From: Strigamia acuminata
Lineage: Eukaryota > Arthropoda > Chilopoda > Geophilomorpha > Linotaeniidae
Direction: 5' to 3'
DNA: 64,000 bases
NCBI GenBank assembly: GCA_949358305.1
Contig: OX442321.1
Span: forward strand, 4,303,605 to 4,367,604
The notes below the pieces were generated by a model that was not told the origin of the DNA, did no database searches, and worked only from the letters and a program-made list of their open reading frames with translations. Each line of letters opens with the position of its first letter. Position 1 is the stretch's first letter. The translations under genes and the position numbers were made by a program. Positions 42,230 to 52,254 of the stretch are shown piece after piece.

Positions 42230-43060
42230 AATTTTCCCATTCTCGCGGTATGTTAAAGGTCATGGGAAGAGAAAAATAAAAATTGAGGAGAAGATTGTTT
42301 GTGTCATTATTAGACCAAATCCATTGTTGAAACGTGTTCAATTGTTTCGAGAGTGTTATATCGTTCGTTTAAACGTTTGAAAATTCTCAAATGTCCTCCA
42401 TTTTTAGTTTTCGAAAGTTTCCAAAAGTTGCCGTTGGTGGCGCTATTTATGACGTCATCGGCGACAAACAAGCAGCTTTTTAGCATGGGCTTGGCTTCAT
42501 TTAAGAGCTACGAAAATTTATTATTAGTTCTTTTGAACCTATACACTTGCAACAAATAGCAAATTGGAATATTTACTGAATATTAAAATCCCAATAACCT
42601 AACAGTGTTGTCAAATTTGGAAAAAAAATTTTGTAGCTCTTAAATGAAGCCAAGCCCATGCTAAAAAGCTGCTTGTTTGTCGCCGATGACGTCATAAATA
42701 GCGCCACCAACGGCAACTTTTGGAAACTTTCGAAAACTAAAAATGGAGGACATTTGAGAATTTTCAAACGTTTAAACGAACGATATAACACTCTCGAAAC
42801 AATTGAACACGTTTCAACAATGGATTTGGTCTAATAATGACACAAACAATCTTCTCCTCAATTTTTATTTTTCTCTTCCCATGACCTTTAACTGCTGATA
42901 CTCTTCTCACGCTGAGGTCGTCCCAGTCTTGTTCCGGTGTAAATTGGAAACCTTGTTCAGCCAATGTAAACATTGTTTCTCTACCACTTCATTTCTATGT
43001 AGAAGCCCAGCATTCAAAAACTCTAAAATTTGATAAAAAAAAATTAATTTTAAACATTTA
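42230..43060 (-). pseudogene. Small membrane-protein family, copy C (split by a foldback element)
   Basis: On -, exon 2 reads FQFTPEQDWDDLSVRRVSAV, is interrupted at a TTAA by a 631-bp foldback element, and resumes as NIPREWENFRRNE with a GT donor. Only the last residues of an exon 1 (FGDK) remain upstream, and the exon 2 start has stops. Exon 3 is not identified. Tandem with copies B and D in the same orientation. Confidence 0.6.
42257..42887. mobile_element. Foldback element, 263-bp arms, TTAA duplication
   Basis: Two arms (42257-42519 and 42625-42887) are near-perfect reverse complements around a 105-bp loop; check points such as CGAGAG 42348 and CTCTCG 42791 mirror exactly. The sequence TTAA flanks both ends (42253-42256, 42888-42891). 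Ends read AGGTCATGGGAAG. TTAA is the piggyBac target, though the end sequence is not a typical piggyBac CCC. No transposase. Confidence 0.9.
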
Positions 43061-43089
43061 AATAAAAAATTTTATCTCACTTGTCGCCA

Positions 43090-43560
43090 AAAACTCTAAA
43101 ATTTACGCTATAAATCTTCGAAATCTGCCAGGCATTAGTTCCCACCTAGGAACATTTGCAAATGCAATCTAAATGATAAAAAAAAACTTTTGGTCTTATT
43201 TACCGGTAAGGATTAAAATCGACTTACTTCATCGTTTCGTGCGTTCTCCCATTCTACCGGAACGTTTACTGTTGAAACCCGTCTAACGGTAATCTCGTGA
43301 TTTTTCTCTACGACTTTTCTGTCTTAGTCTGGAGTGAACTCAAAATGTACCGGGTGTTCCTCGGCTTCCTTCCTTGCCCACCACAATTCGAACCATCTAC
43401 AATTTGATAAAAAAATTATTTTTTAACATTTTTAAAAAAAATTCTTTCTCACTTGTCTCCAAAATGAACACACGGATAACCGATGACTGCCACGCAACAA
43501 CACAAACCAAAAACAGCCCATTTAAACTCTGATTCCGTTAAGTTGAACGTGACTATTGTG
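43090..43560 (-). pseudogene. Small membrane-protein family, copy D
   Basis: Exon 1 on - encodes FNLTESEFKWAVFGL and a hydrophobic segment ending VHFGDK, but the start ATG of copy A is ACG here. Exon 2 (43211-43390) has a TAA in place of the Gln of the DQD motif (FEFTPD-stop-D), then VVEKNHEITVRRVSTVNV. Exon 3 (IAFANVPRWELMPGRFRRF) survives at about 43105-43170. Two lesions indicate a pseudogene. Confidence 0.7.
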
Positions 43561-43715
43561 ACGGTGGGAAAATGAGGAACTAATAAATAGAGAATGTTAG
43601 ATGGTTTAATAAGGGAGTTAAGAGAATTATTAAAGGGTTACTAGTGAGGCTACACTGCAAGTGCTCTTGCTGTGAAGGCTGGAAAACAAAAGGGAGTGGG
43701 CAGAAGGACACACCT

Positions 43716-44536
43716 TGTGGTGACCCAGTTGGATAAGTGTCCCCCCAGGGCGGATACTTGTCCTATGAGTCACTATGATTAAAGAGTCGTTCCCCCCCGA
43801 GTTGGCTCCACCTCCCCATGGCAGGTGTGTGCCCCGAGGGGGAGGAAGCGGCTGGTGGTCAGCCCCCATTGGTTGATCGCCGGCCCTTCACCCCACTGCA
43901 TAAAAGGCTGTGTTTCCCGCCTAAAGACAGAACTTACACAAACGACACCAAGAACACAGCAACTACCTCACCGTCAGGCCAACTTCAACTACAAGTTAGG
44001 ATTGATCGAGGATCGCTGAGTAAAGTGCAAACTGTAACTCTCACGAAGTCACTTGCGAGCTATTCCTGCGAAAGCACGAGAATAGCCCTTGTGAAATCAC
44101 CCAGAATAATCGCCCAGACGATTATTCGCCGAAGTAAGTGTCCGAGTGCTTTGTAGGGAACCCCAAAGTTCCTAGACGAGGCCTCTGCGACGCTAAACCA
44201 AAACCTAGACAACAGGCACGGATAGAAGACTCGAAAGAGCATTCCACCGCGTCCGTGAAGACGAATCCGTGACGAATTGACGACAACTCGAGACGCCGCC
44301 TTTGTTCCGCCGACCACGCGGAATCGACGACGCCATCTTGAGAAATCCTTTGTTCGACGCTGACCACGTCGACTCTAGAATTATTACTGAGTGTATTTTA
44401 AAGGCATAAAGCCTGGTGAATAAATTACCTGTTTATTTACATACATTTAGTATTCATTTGGGTATTTGCATAATTGATCACAGGTAAAGTATTACACGTT
44501 AGCGCTATTTAAACCTATACAGAGTAGGACGCGACA
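43716..44536 (+). repeat. 5' LTR of the giant Ty3 element
   Basis: 821 bp. Contains a TATA-like GCATAAAAGG at about 43898-43907, probably the U3 promoter, and AATAAA near 44420. Confidence 0.93.
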
Positions 44537-44538
44537 CG

Positions 44539-44556
44539 TGGGGGCCCGTCCGGGAT
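44539..44556 (+). promoter_or_regulatory. Primer binding site, tRNA-Pro type
   Basis: TGGGGGCCCGTCCGGGAT begins two bases after the LTR. It differs at one position from the tRNA-Pro primer site known from murine leukaemia-type retroviruses (established knowledge), and the 3' end of tRNA-Pro is strongly conserved among animals. This implies priming by host tRNA-Pro. Confidence 0.8.
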
Positions 44557-44630
44557 TTAGAAATAAATCTCAAATCTGAACTTGTGATCTCTCAATAAGA
44601 TAACCCAAACCGTAGAATTACCGAAAGAAA

Positions 44631-47600
44631 ATGTCAGACAAAGATGAGCAATCCACGTCTGACACCGAGCAGAGAATGCCCGAGAAGGGAAAAAGGACCT
44701 CCGACTACCACCTAAGGTCGGATGGTCCCGTCCCTGAAATGTCCGCAAAGGCGAAAGCCCGAGCGAATAAAAGGAGAGCGAAGGCGCAGAAAGAGGAGCA
44801 AGCTGCATCGCTCGCGGCCCTAGACGGGCCAGAGCGAGAGCGGGTTCCCTTGAATATGCAACCCTTCGAAGATACCGATCCGGAAGCCATAGAAAATCGA
44901 GAAGAAATTCGCGAGGTATCACCAGGACGAGTATCGATATTGATGACCGAGGAGACGGATGAAGCTCCGAAAAGAACGGTCACGATCGGCACAGACCCAT
45001 CGCCACCAACGGCTCAGACGTCCGTAAAACAAACCCCACGGAAAAACGACGGCGGGACCCCGATAACCCCCCGAGTTACGGCGAGTCCTGCAGTTGTTTC
45101 CTTCGAAGTATCTCACCTAATTCGGTTGACGCAGCAAGCTGCCCAGCTAAAAGCGATGATAGACATTCCAGTAGGAACGTCAGTCTGGGAATCGATTACC
45201 CTACTCACTGACGCTATCTGTGCGGCACAAGCCCCGACGCCGGTCGCAAGACCAGCAGCGGAGACGCCCATGCCCCAGGTAACGCCCAGTGACACCGGAG
45301 GTTTCGCGCCAGACCCCAACCGAACACTTCACGAATCCAGAGAGAAGGCCCGCGAGGAAGCCAGACAAGAAGCGACTAGTCGCCAACGAAGGCTGAGCGC
45401 AGAGCGGCGAGAACTCTGGAAGGAAGAGGAAGAAAGGGAGCAACGCGAGAGAAGAACCACCGAGAGAACAGAGAAACTGGTCCAAAAAATGAGGGAAGAA
45501 CGAGAAGCTAAAATTCGAAAAGAATGGAACGCAACAGTAGAAGGGCGACATCGAGAAGCTCAAGAGTACGAGGACCAATTTCAAGCGCTAATAGCTCAAA
45601 GAAAAACAGAAAAACTACAAATGTTGCGAAAAGAGGCCATTCTACAACATCAGAAATGGGAAGAACAACATCGCGAGAGGTTGAGAGAAGAGGAAGCCAG
45701 AAAAGAAAAAGAACAGTTTCTGAAAGAGAAAGAAGAGTGGGATCGAGTCAGATGGACCGAAGAGTACAAAGCGAAGAAACAAGCTATAATAGATGAGCAA
45801 AAAAGATGGGAAGCCGAAAACTGGGAGAAGGAGACAGAAAAGTTCCAGAAAGAGTACGCACAAGACGTCTCGGACAGGAAGAAAAATGAAGAAAACCTGA
45901 AACGGAAACCAGAACCCCCCAGCGGCTCTGATACCGACACAGGAGAAGGTGCAACAAAGCCGGCAAAAACGGCGAAAAGGGGGAAATCTCAAAAGAGAGA
46001 CGAGTCGGTCCCAAAAACAAAGGACCGTCACCCCTCAAAAAGATCCGAGACGGGAGCAGCCATCGACGCGTTACTCGAAAAGAAAAACGCAAATAAAAAT
46101 CGGGAACGCCCCGAAAGCGAGGAAAACAGATGGCATTCTTTTTACGAGAACAACGACGGAGGGGAGCCGCCGCCATCCGGAGGCTCGAAACAGAAGAAGG
46201 CTGGCGGAGAGACCCCACCGAGAGGGCCGAGGTTTCACCCCCAAGGAGATCCCTCCGAGCCCTCCGATTCGTCGGACGACGACCATCCGAGTCGACCGTC
46301 TACAGGGAGGAGTCAAGAAGACAGCGATGGGCACCGGTCGAACCGGCCGAATGCTTCAGACCGCTCCTCCCGGAGCTCCAACCCTCGTTCGGAGGAAGGG
46401 AACTTTCAGGACTCATCTGGCCGACATTACACGATGTCTGAGCTAGGCCGAGCCCTGCTGAACTCTTTCAGAAGAGAAGGAATCGATCTAGGCCATCCAG
46501 GCGACGAACATAATCGCGCTGGAGAGAGGGTTAAGCGTAAATATGGCGTACGAAACGAACCAAGCAGCGAAGCCACGGGTAACATCCGTTGGCAACACTA
46601 CATACAAACACGATTCGACGGTTCGTGGAAGGCCGGAGACCGCTTCCTAGACGAAGTAATGCGTATCAAGAAAGCGACAAAAGCCACCGTCGCCGACATG
46701 CTAACCCACGGTCTAGTGGAGCTAACCACGGGGTCAGCTCGAGAATGGTATCAGGGACTGAAAAACCCAACCTGGGACGATTTTCTCGTCCGTTTCGATC
46801 TCCGATACGGCGAGACTCCAGACGAGATCAGTAACAAATTACGTGGTCTACGGCAAGCCCCAGGAGAAACATTAGCCGACTACGACGCCCGAGCGAAACT
46901 CCTGTTTGCAAGAGCGCCGTACGAAATAAACCCCGCTGGTTTTACGATGATCTTTTACGGAGGATTATCGGCCCACTCGCAAAGAATTCTGCTAGACATG
47001 CGTGCACCCCGCACTGGCGATTACCAAGATGTCAGTAACTATCTTCTAACAAACACGTTAGAAATAGAACAGCGGTATTACGCCACTCTGCCCCCGGAGG
47101 AAGCTGACGCGCACGAGAAACGGTTGCAGACGAGCGCCGAACGTCACAAGACCTCAGAGAAATTAATGAGGCCAAGTGAATATTTGAGCGGCATAATGAG
47201 TCTCACCGAAGCATCCTTCGGACGAATGCTGACGCCTAAAGCAGGCAGTATTCTTCCAGCCAACCCGATAGCTGCCCCAAAGAAAGCACCGGCAGCAACG
47301 GCGATGCAGGTGACCTCGACGGACTCCACCCAGATGGAGAAAGTCGAAGAGACAACACCTCTCGCCACGGCTAAAGAAGAGGAGCCAGCATCAAGCGACG
47401 AGGAAGCCCTAAATGAGCACCTCGAAAACTTGTCGACGGGATGCGACGATCAAGGTCCCTATTTGCACCATGCACACCGGGCCTTAGCAATCGCACAATT
47501 CAGAGCACACGTGCAGGCAACAAAAGCGAGAGGGGCATTGGGAGGAAAAAGACGATTCCCGACGCCCTTCGTCCCGAAAAAACCGGGATTCACTCCCACA

Positions 47601-47771
47601 GGGGATAAAAGTAACATCAAATGTTACAGCTGCGGAGAATACGGTCACTACTCCGACAAATGCGAAAAAACCGTCAAAGAAAAAGGCATCATGCAAACCT
47701 TGATGAAAATGATGATGGAGTTAAATACTAATCTAGCAAAAAACTCCCAAGCGCAGGCGTCGCCGAAATAA
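44631..47771 (+). CDS. Gag of the giant Ty3 element, 1046 aa
   Basis: ATG at 44631. The first 230 residues are polar and Pro/Thr-rich. About 240-420 is a long charged coiled-coil of E, R, K and Q (EKEEWDRVRWTEEYKAKKQ). A Ser/Asp/Arg-rich linker follows. About 650-810 is the retrotransposon gag capsid domain (GSWKAGDRFLDEVM; SAREWYQGLKNPTWDDFLVR; LRGLRQAPGETLADYD). Near the C-terminus is one CCHC zinc knuckle, CYSCGEYGHYSDKC. Gag is usually 300-500 residues, so this is over twice normal, mostly from the coiled coil. The stop overlaps a -1 frameshift arrangement into pol. Confidence 0.93.
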   Translation: MSDKDEQSTSDTEQRMPEKGKRTSDYHLRSDGPVPEMSAKAKARANKRRAKAQKEEQAASLAALDGPERERVPLNMQPFEDTDPEAIENREEIREVSPGRVSILMTEETDEAPKRTVTIGTDPSPPTAQTSVKQTPRKNDGGTPITPRVTASPAVVSFEVSHLIRLTQQAAQLKAMIDIPVGTSVWESITLLTDAICAAQAPTPVARPAAETPMPQVTPSDTGGFAPDPNRTLHESREKAREEARQEATSRQRRLSAERRELWKEEEEREQRERRTTERTEKLVQKMREEREAKIRKEWNATVEGRHREAQEYEDQFQALIAQRKTEKLQMLRKEAILQHQKWEEQHRERLREEEARKEKEQFLKEKEEWDRVRWTEEYKAKKQAIIDEQKRWEAENWEKETEKFQKEYAQDVSDRKKNEENLKRKPEPPSGSDTDTGEGATKPAKTAKRGKSQKRDESVPKTKDRHPSKRSETGAAIDALLEKKNANKNRERPESEENRWHSFYENNDGGEPPPSGGSKQKKAGGETPPRGPRFHPQGDPSEPSDSSDDDHPSRPSTGRSQEDSDGHRSNRPNASDRSSRSSNPRSEEGNFQDSSGRHYTMSELGRALLNSFRREGIDLGHPGDEHNRAGERVKRKYGVRNEPSSEATGNIRWQHYIQTRFDGSWKAGDRFLDEVMRIKKATKATVADMLTHGLVELTTGSAREWYQGLKNPTWDDFLVRFDLRYGETPDEISNKLRGLRQAPGETLADYDARAKLLFARAPYEINPAGFTMIFYGGLSAHSQRILLDMRAPRTGDYQDVSNYLLTNTLEIEQRYYATLPPEEADAHEKRLQTSAERHKTSEKLMRPSEYLSGIMSLTEASFGRMLTPKAGSILPANPIAAPKKAPAATAMQVTSTDSTQMEKVEETTPLATAKEEEPASSDEEALNEHLENLSTGCDDQGPYLHHAHRALAIAQFRAHVQATKARGALGGKRRFPTPFVPKKPGFTPTGDKSNIKCYSCGEYGHYSDKCEKTVKEKGIMQTLMKMMMELNTNLAKNSQAQASPK

Positions 47772-50700
47772 ATTCAGCTTTGTCTGCGCCAGCCGCGGAA
47801 ATTAAAAAGAAGAAATATCACACTGGACCCGCAGGTCATGCCTTGGCAGAAGCACAGATCAAAGATCGCATGCAGACCATTCCGAAGAAGGAAGAAACAG
47901 TGACGCTGACAAGTATGCAAGTGAGAACGAAGCCGGAGGTCGACATAGATTGGACGGACCTCCCGTTCAATCTGGAGGTTGAGCCCCAAACATTACGCGT
48001 TTTTCACTGCAATGTCACGAAAACACATTGCGAAACTCTGTGTATGCTGCCAGTGGAGATCGAAAACCAAAAATTGTTCGGTCTGCTGGATTCAGGAGCA
48101 GATCGTTCATTCATATCCGAAGATATAGTAAAGGACTTGGATATTGAAAAAAAGGTGGCACAAGTGAACGCGAACGTAGAATTGCTCACCGCCAACGGCT
48201 ACGTCAAGCCGAGGGGCGTAGTTCGCATCATGATCGACTGGAAGGGGGGGAACCTGTCCCACCCCTTCATAGTCTTGCCATCCCACGACAAAGTATTCCT
48301 CTTAGGGATGGATATCATGGCAAAACTGAAAATTCAGCCAAACCCGATAACCCGTTCATGGAACTGGATAAGTCCCGAGGGAGAACGGCCAGTCCCCGTA
48401 GTTCCCCAAAAATTACTGGACGAAGCCAAGGACAAAGAGGAATACGGAAGAGGATTGCGAAAATTCGTCCAAGATTACGATTTCGCAGCCTTCACTCTGG
48501 AATTACAGAGGAGTAACGTCGTGGACACACTGGTCGAGGAGGCAGCACTGCGTGTTAACGAGGCATCGCTACTAAGGCGAGTGCTTCGAAAACATGAAAG
48601 AATTCTGACCAAGACACCTGGTCGAACGACGGAAGCAACCCACGAAATAGTCTTAACCACAGACAAGCCGATTCGAGTGCCTTACAAGGGGATGAACCCC
48701 CAGAAAAGAGACATTGTGACGCAGATGTGCCAAGACATGCTCGACAAGGGCATAGTAACTCAAGCGCTGGGCGAATACGCGATGCGGATCGTCCTGGTAA
48801 TGCGTCCAGGCTCGGAGCCTCGACTATGCATTGATTATCGCCCCCTGAATGCGATAACAGTTATAGACCCGATTCAGATGCCGTCTATAGACTCGATCCT
48901 CCGGGAACTGAGCCCGTTCAAGTGGGTAACCACGATGGATCTGTCAAAGGGGTATTGGCAAGTGGAGCTAAAACCAGAAGACAAACAAAAAACGGCTTTC
49001 TACTCCCCGATAGGAAGATTAATGTTCAACGTGATGCCGTTCGGGCTTGTAAACGCCCCGAGCACGTTCCAGAAATTGATCGAAAGCGTGTTGGGAGATA
49101 TGCTTCACGACTTCGTGTGGGCGTATCTCGACGACATAATAATAACGTCGGACACATTCGAAGAGCATATAGACCACATCGACAGAGTGGTCTCTCGCCT
49201 AGCCAAGGCGGGACTCCACATCCATCCAGGGAAGAGCAAGTTTTGCAGAAAAGAGCTTGCCTTCCTAGGATATCGAATAGGAGTCGAGGGAATCGCGATT
49301 GACCCCGAAAAGGTCAAAGCAATAAACGGATTCCCCGCCCCCGAAGATATAAAAGGTGTCCAAAGATTCATGGGCATGGTCAATTTCTTCGGCCGACTAC
49401 TCTCTGGTCTGGCTGAGGTGGCCGCGCCTATAACGGATCTCTTACGAACGGATAAAGAGTTTGAGTGGACGGTCCAGTGCGAGGCCGCATTTAGCACTAT
49501 CAAGCAAATGCTGGCTGACGTCGAAAAGATGCCATTGCCGGACCTAAACCGACCGTTCGTGTTGCACACCGACGCGAGTAAAATCGGACTGGGTGCAGCC
49601 CTTCTGCAGACCCACGTGTACAACGGAATCTCGCAAGAAGTACCCTGTATGTTTATAAGCAGGAAAATACAGGGCGCGGAGAAAAATTACACGGCAACGG
49701 AACTAGAATGCCTAGCCGTAATTTGGGCAGTTCGAAAATTTCGCGACTATCTGGAGTACACGAACTTCGAGGTTCAGACAGATCACCAGGCACTAAGCTG
49801 GTTGATGAAGCTCAAGGAACCTTCCGGCCGACTCGCAAGATGGCAACTGGAGTTAATGGCGTGCGATATAACAATTACGTACCGCCCCGGGAAGTACAAT
49901 CATGTGGCCGACGCCCTCTCAAGAGCCCCAGCCTCTGACCCCCAGGGACCAGACGACGACGGCGAGGACGACACCCACCTCTTGTACTGCCCAACTCCAC
50001 GCAGAATATGGCGCTTACGAAAAGCAAACGAACTGCCGGTGATGGAGCCCGAAGATAGAACGTTTTGTGGTTTTTGGACTCGAACGTACCAGCCAGCTGG
50101 GACGAGCGATTCAACGTCCGCAATTCAACCTCCGCCCCCCGGAGAAACCCACAAAACACTACTACGCGCCTTCACAGCAAAAATTGAAGAAAAAACGCAA
50201 TATGCTCCACCCACGAGACGTGAGTTCGTCGAACACCAGGCAGCAGACACAAAATGTCAAATTATAACACAATATTTGCTGAACGGCGAATTTCCGGAAG
50301 GGATGACAAACCCACACCGCCGGAAACAGTTCGTCAAAGAAGCAACAAGCTACCTCATAGATGATGAACTCCTGGTAAAATACCACCCGACATTTCAAGA
50401 TGACCTCAGTGGAGCGGGAAACTCGGTGAAAGTGGTCGTACCGGCATCACTGCACAACCGACTGTTGTGGCTGATGCACGGACACCCGCTCGCCAGCCAT
50501 TCCGGCATAGCGAGAACCCTTTATCGAGTAAAGCAACTTTTCTTCTGGCCGGGCGCGCGGCAAAAGATAACGAAATTTATCCGACACTGCCCCCGGTGCC
50601 AAGCATGCAGACCGCGAGATAAAGTAGCCAGAAACGCCATGTCTCTCGGACCCTACGCACCGTTTGACTGCTTAAGCATAGACTTGATGGGCCCCAAGCC

Positions 50701-51874
50701 CACAACGGGAAACAAGAACATGTATATTCTCGTAATTATGGACGTGGCCACCCGATGGCCGGAGCTGTACGCCCTCGCGAAGCCCTCGGCTGAAAACATA
50801 GTCGAGTGCCTTTACGACGTGGCAATGCGATTTGGGTTTCCCAGAAAACTCATTTCGGATAACGGCCCCCAATTCCGATCAAGAATATATAAGGACTTCT
50901 GTAGGAAATTTAAAATGGATGCATCGAACACCTCCACATATAATCCTCAGACAAACCCAGTCGAGAGATTAAATAAAGATATAAAATATGCGCTGACAGT
51001 ATTCACCGACATTCACAATCGATGGGACGAATACCTGCGAGAAATCGCTTTCAGCATTCGCTCAACCGTGTCACGAACACGCGAATTCTCACCGGCGTAC
51101 CTCAACTTCGCCCGCGAATTAAGGATGCCATGGGACCCACGCGTTGCCGAAGCTGTTAACGTATTAGACCCGTCGAGCCCACATGAGTACGTGTGCCGGT
51201 TGGAACAGACTATATCCGACACGTACCAGCATATGATGGCGCATATTTTCAACATGAGAGAGAGAATCGCAGATAAAGAAGGCGATCTCGCTTTCGCGAA
51301 CTTTAAAGTGAATGATCTAGTGTGGAAGGAGGCACACACGTTGTCCAATGCAGCGAGGGGCATCGCCGCCGGTTTAGCCGACAAGAGGGACGGTCCCTAC
51401 GTAATTGTGGCCGAACACGGAGGCAACGCATACCAACTACGCCGCCTAGAGGACAACAAAAATTTTCAGTCGATACATGGCCGAGATTTAAGGCCATATC
51501 TGCCAGAATTTCCACAGGAAATTTGGCTGGAAGGTCAGACACACAGCGGCCAAGGGGGCACCGTGGTCGACACGTTCCAAAAAACAAATGAAGCTGAAAA
51601 TATAGCGGAAAACGAGGATGAATTCTTCGACGCCGAATCCCCAGCCGACGAGGCTCCAACTCAGCCGGAGCAAGCAATTTCGGAGAGGGAGGAAGCAGAA
51701 GAATGTACTTCTGAAATGGAAAATAAAAAAATTAATAATGAGAAAAATGCCAACACATCGGAGATGAACGAGCAAGTAGAGTCACGATCTACGAGCACGT
51801 CGAAAATCAACCTTCGACCACGACGAAGCAATAATCCGTTCATTCGGGACGGCAAAGTCGTGGGGAAGAACTAA
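47732..51874 (+). CDS. Pol of the giant Ty3 element (read by -1 frameshift)
   Basis: Pol lies in the -1 frame relative to gag and is open from 47732, with no ATG near its start (47780 is TTG). Domains: aspartic protease (LLDSGADRSFIS), reverse transcriptase (CIDYRPLN; MPFGLVNAPSTFQ; catalytic YLDD), RNase H (LHTDASKIGLGAAL; TDHQALSWL), integrase zinc finger (HPLASHSG ... CPRCQAC) and D,D-35-E core (SIDLMGPK; SDNGPQFRS; NPVERLNKD). The C-terminal tail is acidic, then basic (KINLRPRRSNN). All catalytic residues are present. It is followed by 380 bases, then ORF3. Confidence 0.94.
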   Translation, partial: SSKKLPSAGVAEINSALSAPAAEIKKKKYHTGPAGHALAEAQIKDRMQTIPKKEETVTLTSMQVRTKPEVDIDWTDLPFNLEVEPQTLRVFHCNVTKTHCETLCMLPVEIENQKLFGLLDSGADRSFISEDIVKDLDIEKKVAQVNANVELLTANGYVKPRGVVRIMIDWKGGNLSHPFIVLPSHDKVFLLGMDIMAKLKIQPNPITRSWNWISPEGERPVPVVPQKLLDEAKDKEEYGRGLRKFVQDYDFAAFTLELQRSNVVDTLVEEAALRVNEASLLRRVLRKHERILTKTPGRTTEATHEIVLTTDKPIRVPYKGMNPQKRDIVTQMCQDMLDKGIVTQALGEYAMRIVLVMRPGSEPRLCIDYRPLNAITVIDPIQMPSIDSILRELSPFKWVTTMDLSKGYWQVELKPEDKQKTAFYSPIGRLMFNVMPFGLVNAPSTFQKLIESVLGDMLHDFVWAYLDDIIITSDTFEEHIDHIDRVVSRLAKAGLHIHPGKSKFCRKELAFLGYRIGVEGIAIDPEKVKAINGFPAPEDIKGVQRFMGMVNFFGRLLSGLAEVAAPITDLLRTDKEFEWTVQCEAAFSTIKQMLADVEKMPLPDLNRPFVLHTDASKIGLGAALLQTHVYNGISQEVPCMFISRKIQGAEKNYTATELECLAVIWAVRKFRDYLEYTNFEVQTDHQALSWLMKLKEPSGRLARWQLELMACDITITYRPGKYNHVADALSRAPASDPQGPDDDGEDDTHLLYCPTPRRIWRLRKANELPVMEPEDRTFCGFWTRTYQPAGTSDSTSAIQPPPPGETHKTLLRAFTAKIEEKTQYAPPTRREFVEHQAADTKCQIITQYLLNGEFPEGMTNPHRRKQFVKEATSYLIDDELLVKYHPTFQDDLSGAGNSVKVVVPASLHNRLLWLMHGHPLASHSGIARTLYRVKQLFFWPGARQKITKFIRHCPRCQACRPRDKVARNAMSLGPYAPFDCLSIDLMGPKPTTGNKNMYILVIMDVATRWPELYALAKPSAENIVECLYDVAMRFGFPRKLISDNGPQFRSRIYKDFCRKFKMDASNTSTYNPQTNPVERLNKDIKYALTVFTDIHNRWDEYLREIAFSIRSTVSRTREFSPAYLNFARELRMPWDPRVAEAVNVLDPSSPHEYVCRLEQTISDTYQHMMAHIFNMRERIADKEGDLAFANFKVNDLVWKEAHTLSNAARGIAAGLADKRDGPYVIVAEHGGNAYQLRRLEDNKNFQSIHGRDLRPYLPEFPQEIWLEGQTHSGQGGTVVDTFQKTNEAENIAENEDEFFDAESPADEAPTQPEQAISEREEAEECTSEMENKKINNEKNANTSEMNEQVESRSTSTSKINLRPRRSNNPFIRDGKVVGKN
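47738..47789 (+). promoter_or_regulatory. Programmed -1 ribosomal frameshift signal
   Basis: Slippery heptamer A AAA AAC at 47738-47744 lies in the gag frame (GCA AAA AAC), 24 bases before the gag stop codon. After a 6-base spacer comes an 8-bp stem: GCGCAGGC (47751-47758) pairing with GTCTGCGC (47782-47789) around a 23-base loop. Heptamer type, phase and spacing match classical retroviral -1 sites. Confidence 0.85.
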
Positions 51875-52254
51875 AAATAAAAGAAAATGTGATAACATGG
51901 AGCGGAGGCCTTGTAAAATAAAAAGATTTACTTACGAGAGCTGCTGCACATGTTGAAACGCGAAAATTTGGCTAAGTCCAAACTTCGCAACGAATTGTCG
52001 CAGTCACCACTAACAGACGAGAAGTTATGACGTATCGGGCGACCACGTGACAATGAAACCACGCGGTCGACCCCGTAGCGTCATTGCCAGCACGGCGGAT
52101 CTCGCAAAATACGAGACGCGTTCGAGACCCACAATTCTCAGCGTCGATAGGCCCAGTTTCCGACTGTTTTTAACACGACGAGACTTGTTTTTGCTTCTCC
52201 CCCAAAGAGAAAGACAAAGACCTCTCAAACAAAACTTCATTTTCCTAAATTGAA

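Noticed and set aside
42353-42791. Pair of 52-codon near-identical ORFs on opposite strands.
   Set aside because: They are the two arms of the foldback element read in opposite directions, not genes.
45201-46446. Overlapping ORFs on both strands in the gag region.
   Set aside because: Shadows of the low-complexity E/R/K-rich gag; no independent domain.
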